Source: Clostridiales bacterium (lineage in GTDB: Bacteria > Bacillota > Clostridia > Oscillospirales > CAG-272). Taken from it: a stretch of DNA of 21,303 nt. The notes below the pieces were generated by a model that did not search any database, was not told the origin of the DNA, and was given only the letters and a program-made list of their open reading frames with translations. A program made the translations under genes and the position numbers. Below are positions 21,291 to 21,303 of this stretch, one piece after another (the first letter of the stretch is position 1; every line of letters begins with the position of its first letter). The stretch covers positions 1-21,303 of the forward strand of contig DXYE01000042.1 of the NCBI GenBank assembly GCA_019415985.1, written 5' to 3'.

Positions 21291-21303
21291 TTTCTCCTGC
21301 TAT

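Overview
The window looks like a low-to-mid GC Firmicutes chromosome, most likely a gut Clostridia (Oscillospiraceae-like) species. The reasons are strong AGGAGG-type ribosome binding sites, an AgrBD/LytTR quorum-sensing locus, many small secreted proteins with MKK-type signal peptides, and a MobP3-type mobilization module of the kind common in gut Clostridia. This placement is inference from gene content; there is no rRNA or other marker gene. Base composition is a mosaic: the agr/secreted-protein part is AT-rich, the ABC transporter is closer to balanced, and the right third is clearly GC-rich.

Layout. (1) 1-981: the end of a gene resembling DUF4367 proteins, then a small secreted protein closed by a very strong terminator. 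(2) About 1070-1435: a gene-less, internally deleted remnant that looks like an IS21-family element. (3) 1519-3524: a LytTR response regulator and a GHKL histidine kinase (AgrA/AgrC-like), stop and start overlapping. (4) 3529-9317: two tandem modules, each of agrB, agrD, a small secreted ricin-type (QxW) protein and a lipoprotein. The two agrBD cassettes are nearly identical; the effector genes after them are diverged paralogues. A broken ricin-type remnant lies after the first agrD. (5) 9414-12517: an ABC transporter (ATPase plus a large two-half permease). (6) 12531-14420: a third lipoprotein and ricin-type pair, in reversed order. (7) 14451-21303: on the minus strand, a mobilization module: Phd/RelE-ParE toxin-antitoxin pair, ribbon-helix-helix relaxosome protein, MobP3-like relaxase with Sel1 repeats, a small zinc-ribbon-like ORF, a TOPRIM/DUF3991 primase-like protein, a VirD4-like coupling protein and a small winged-helix protein. 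A repeat- and palindrome-rich non-coding region lies upstream.

How it may work together (inference): AgrB would process and export the AgrD peptide, the kinase would sense it, and the LytTR regulator would bind direct repeats upstream of the first agrB and so feed back on the locus. The likely outputs are the secreted ricin-type proteins and their partner lipoproteins, which share a C-x4-C-x-H-x4-C motif. The AgrD peptides have no cysteine; a serine sits where the ring-forming cysteine normally is, so the signal would be a lactone rather than a thiolactone. An agr-controlled set of three secreted-protein/lipoprotein pairs plus a transporter is the most interesting system in the window. The mobilization module looks like a separate, acquired element that converges on the end of the third pair.
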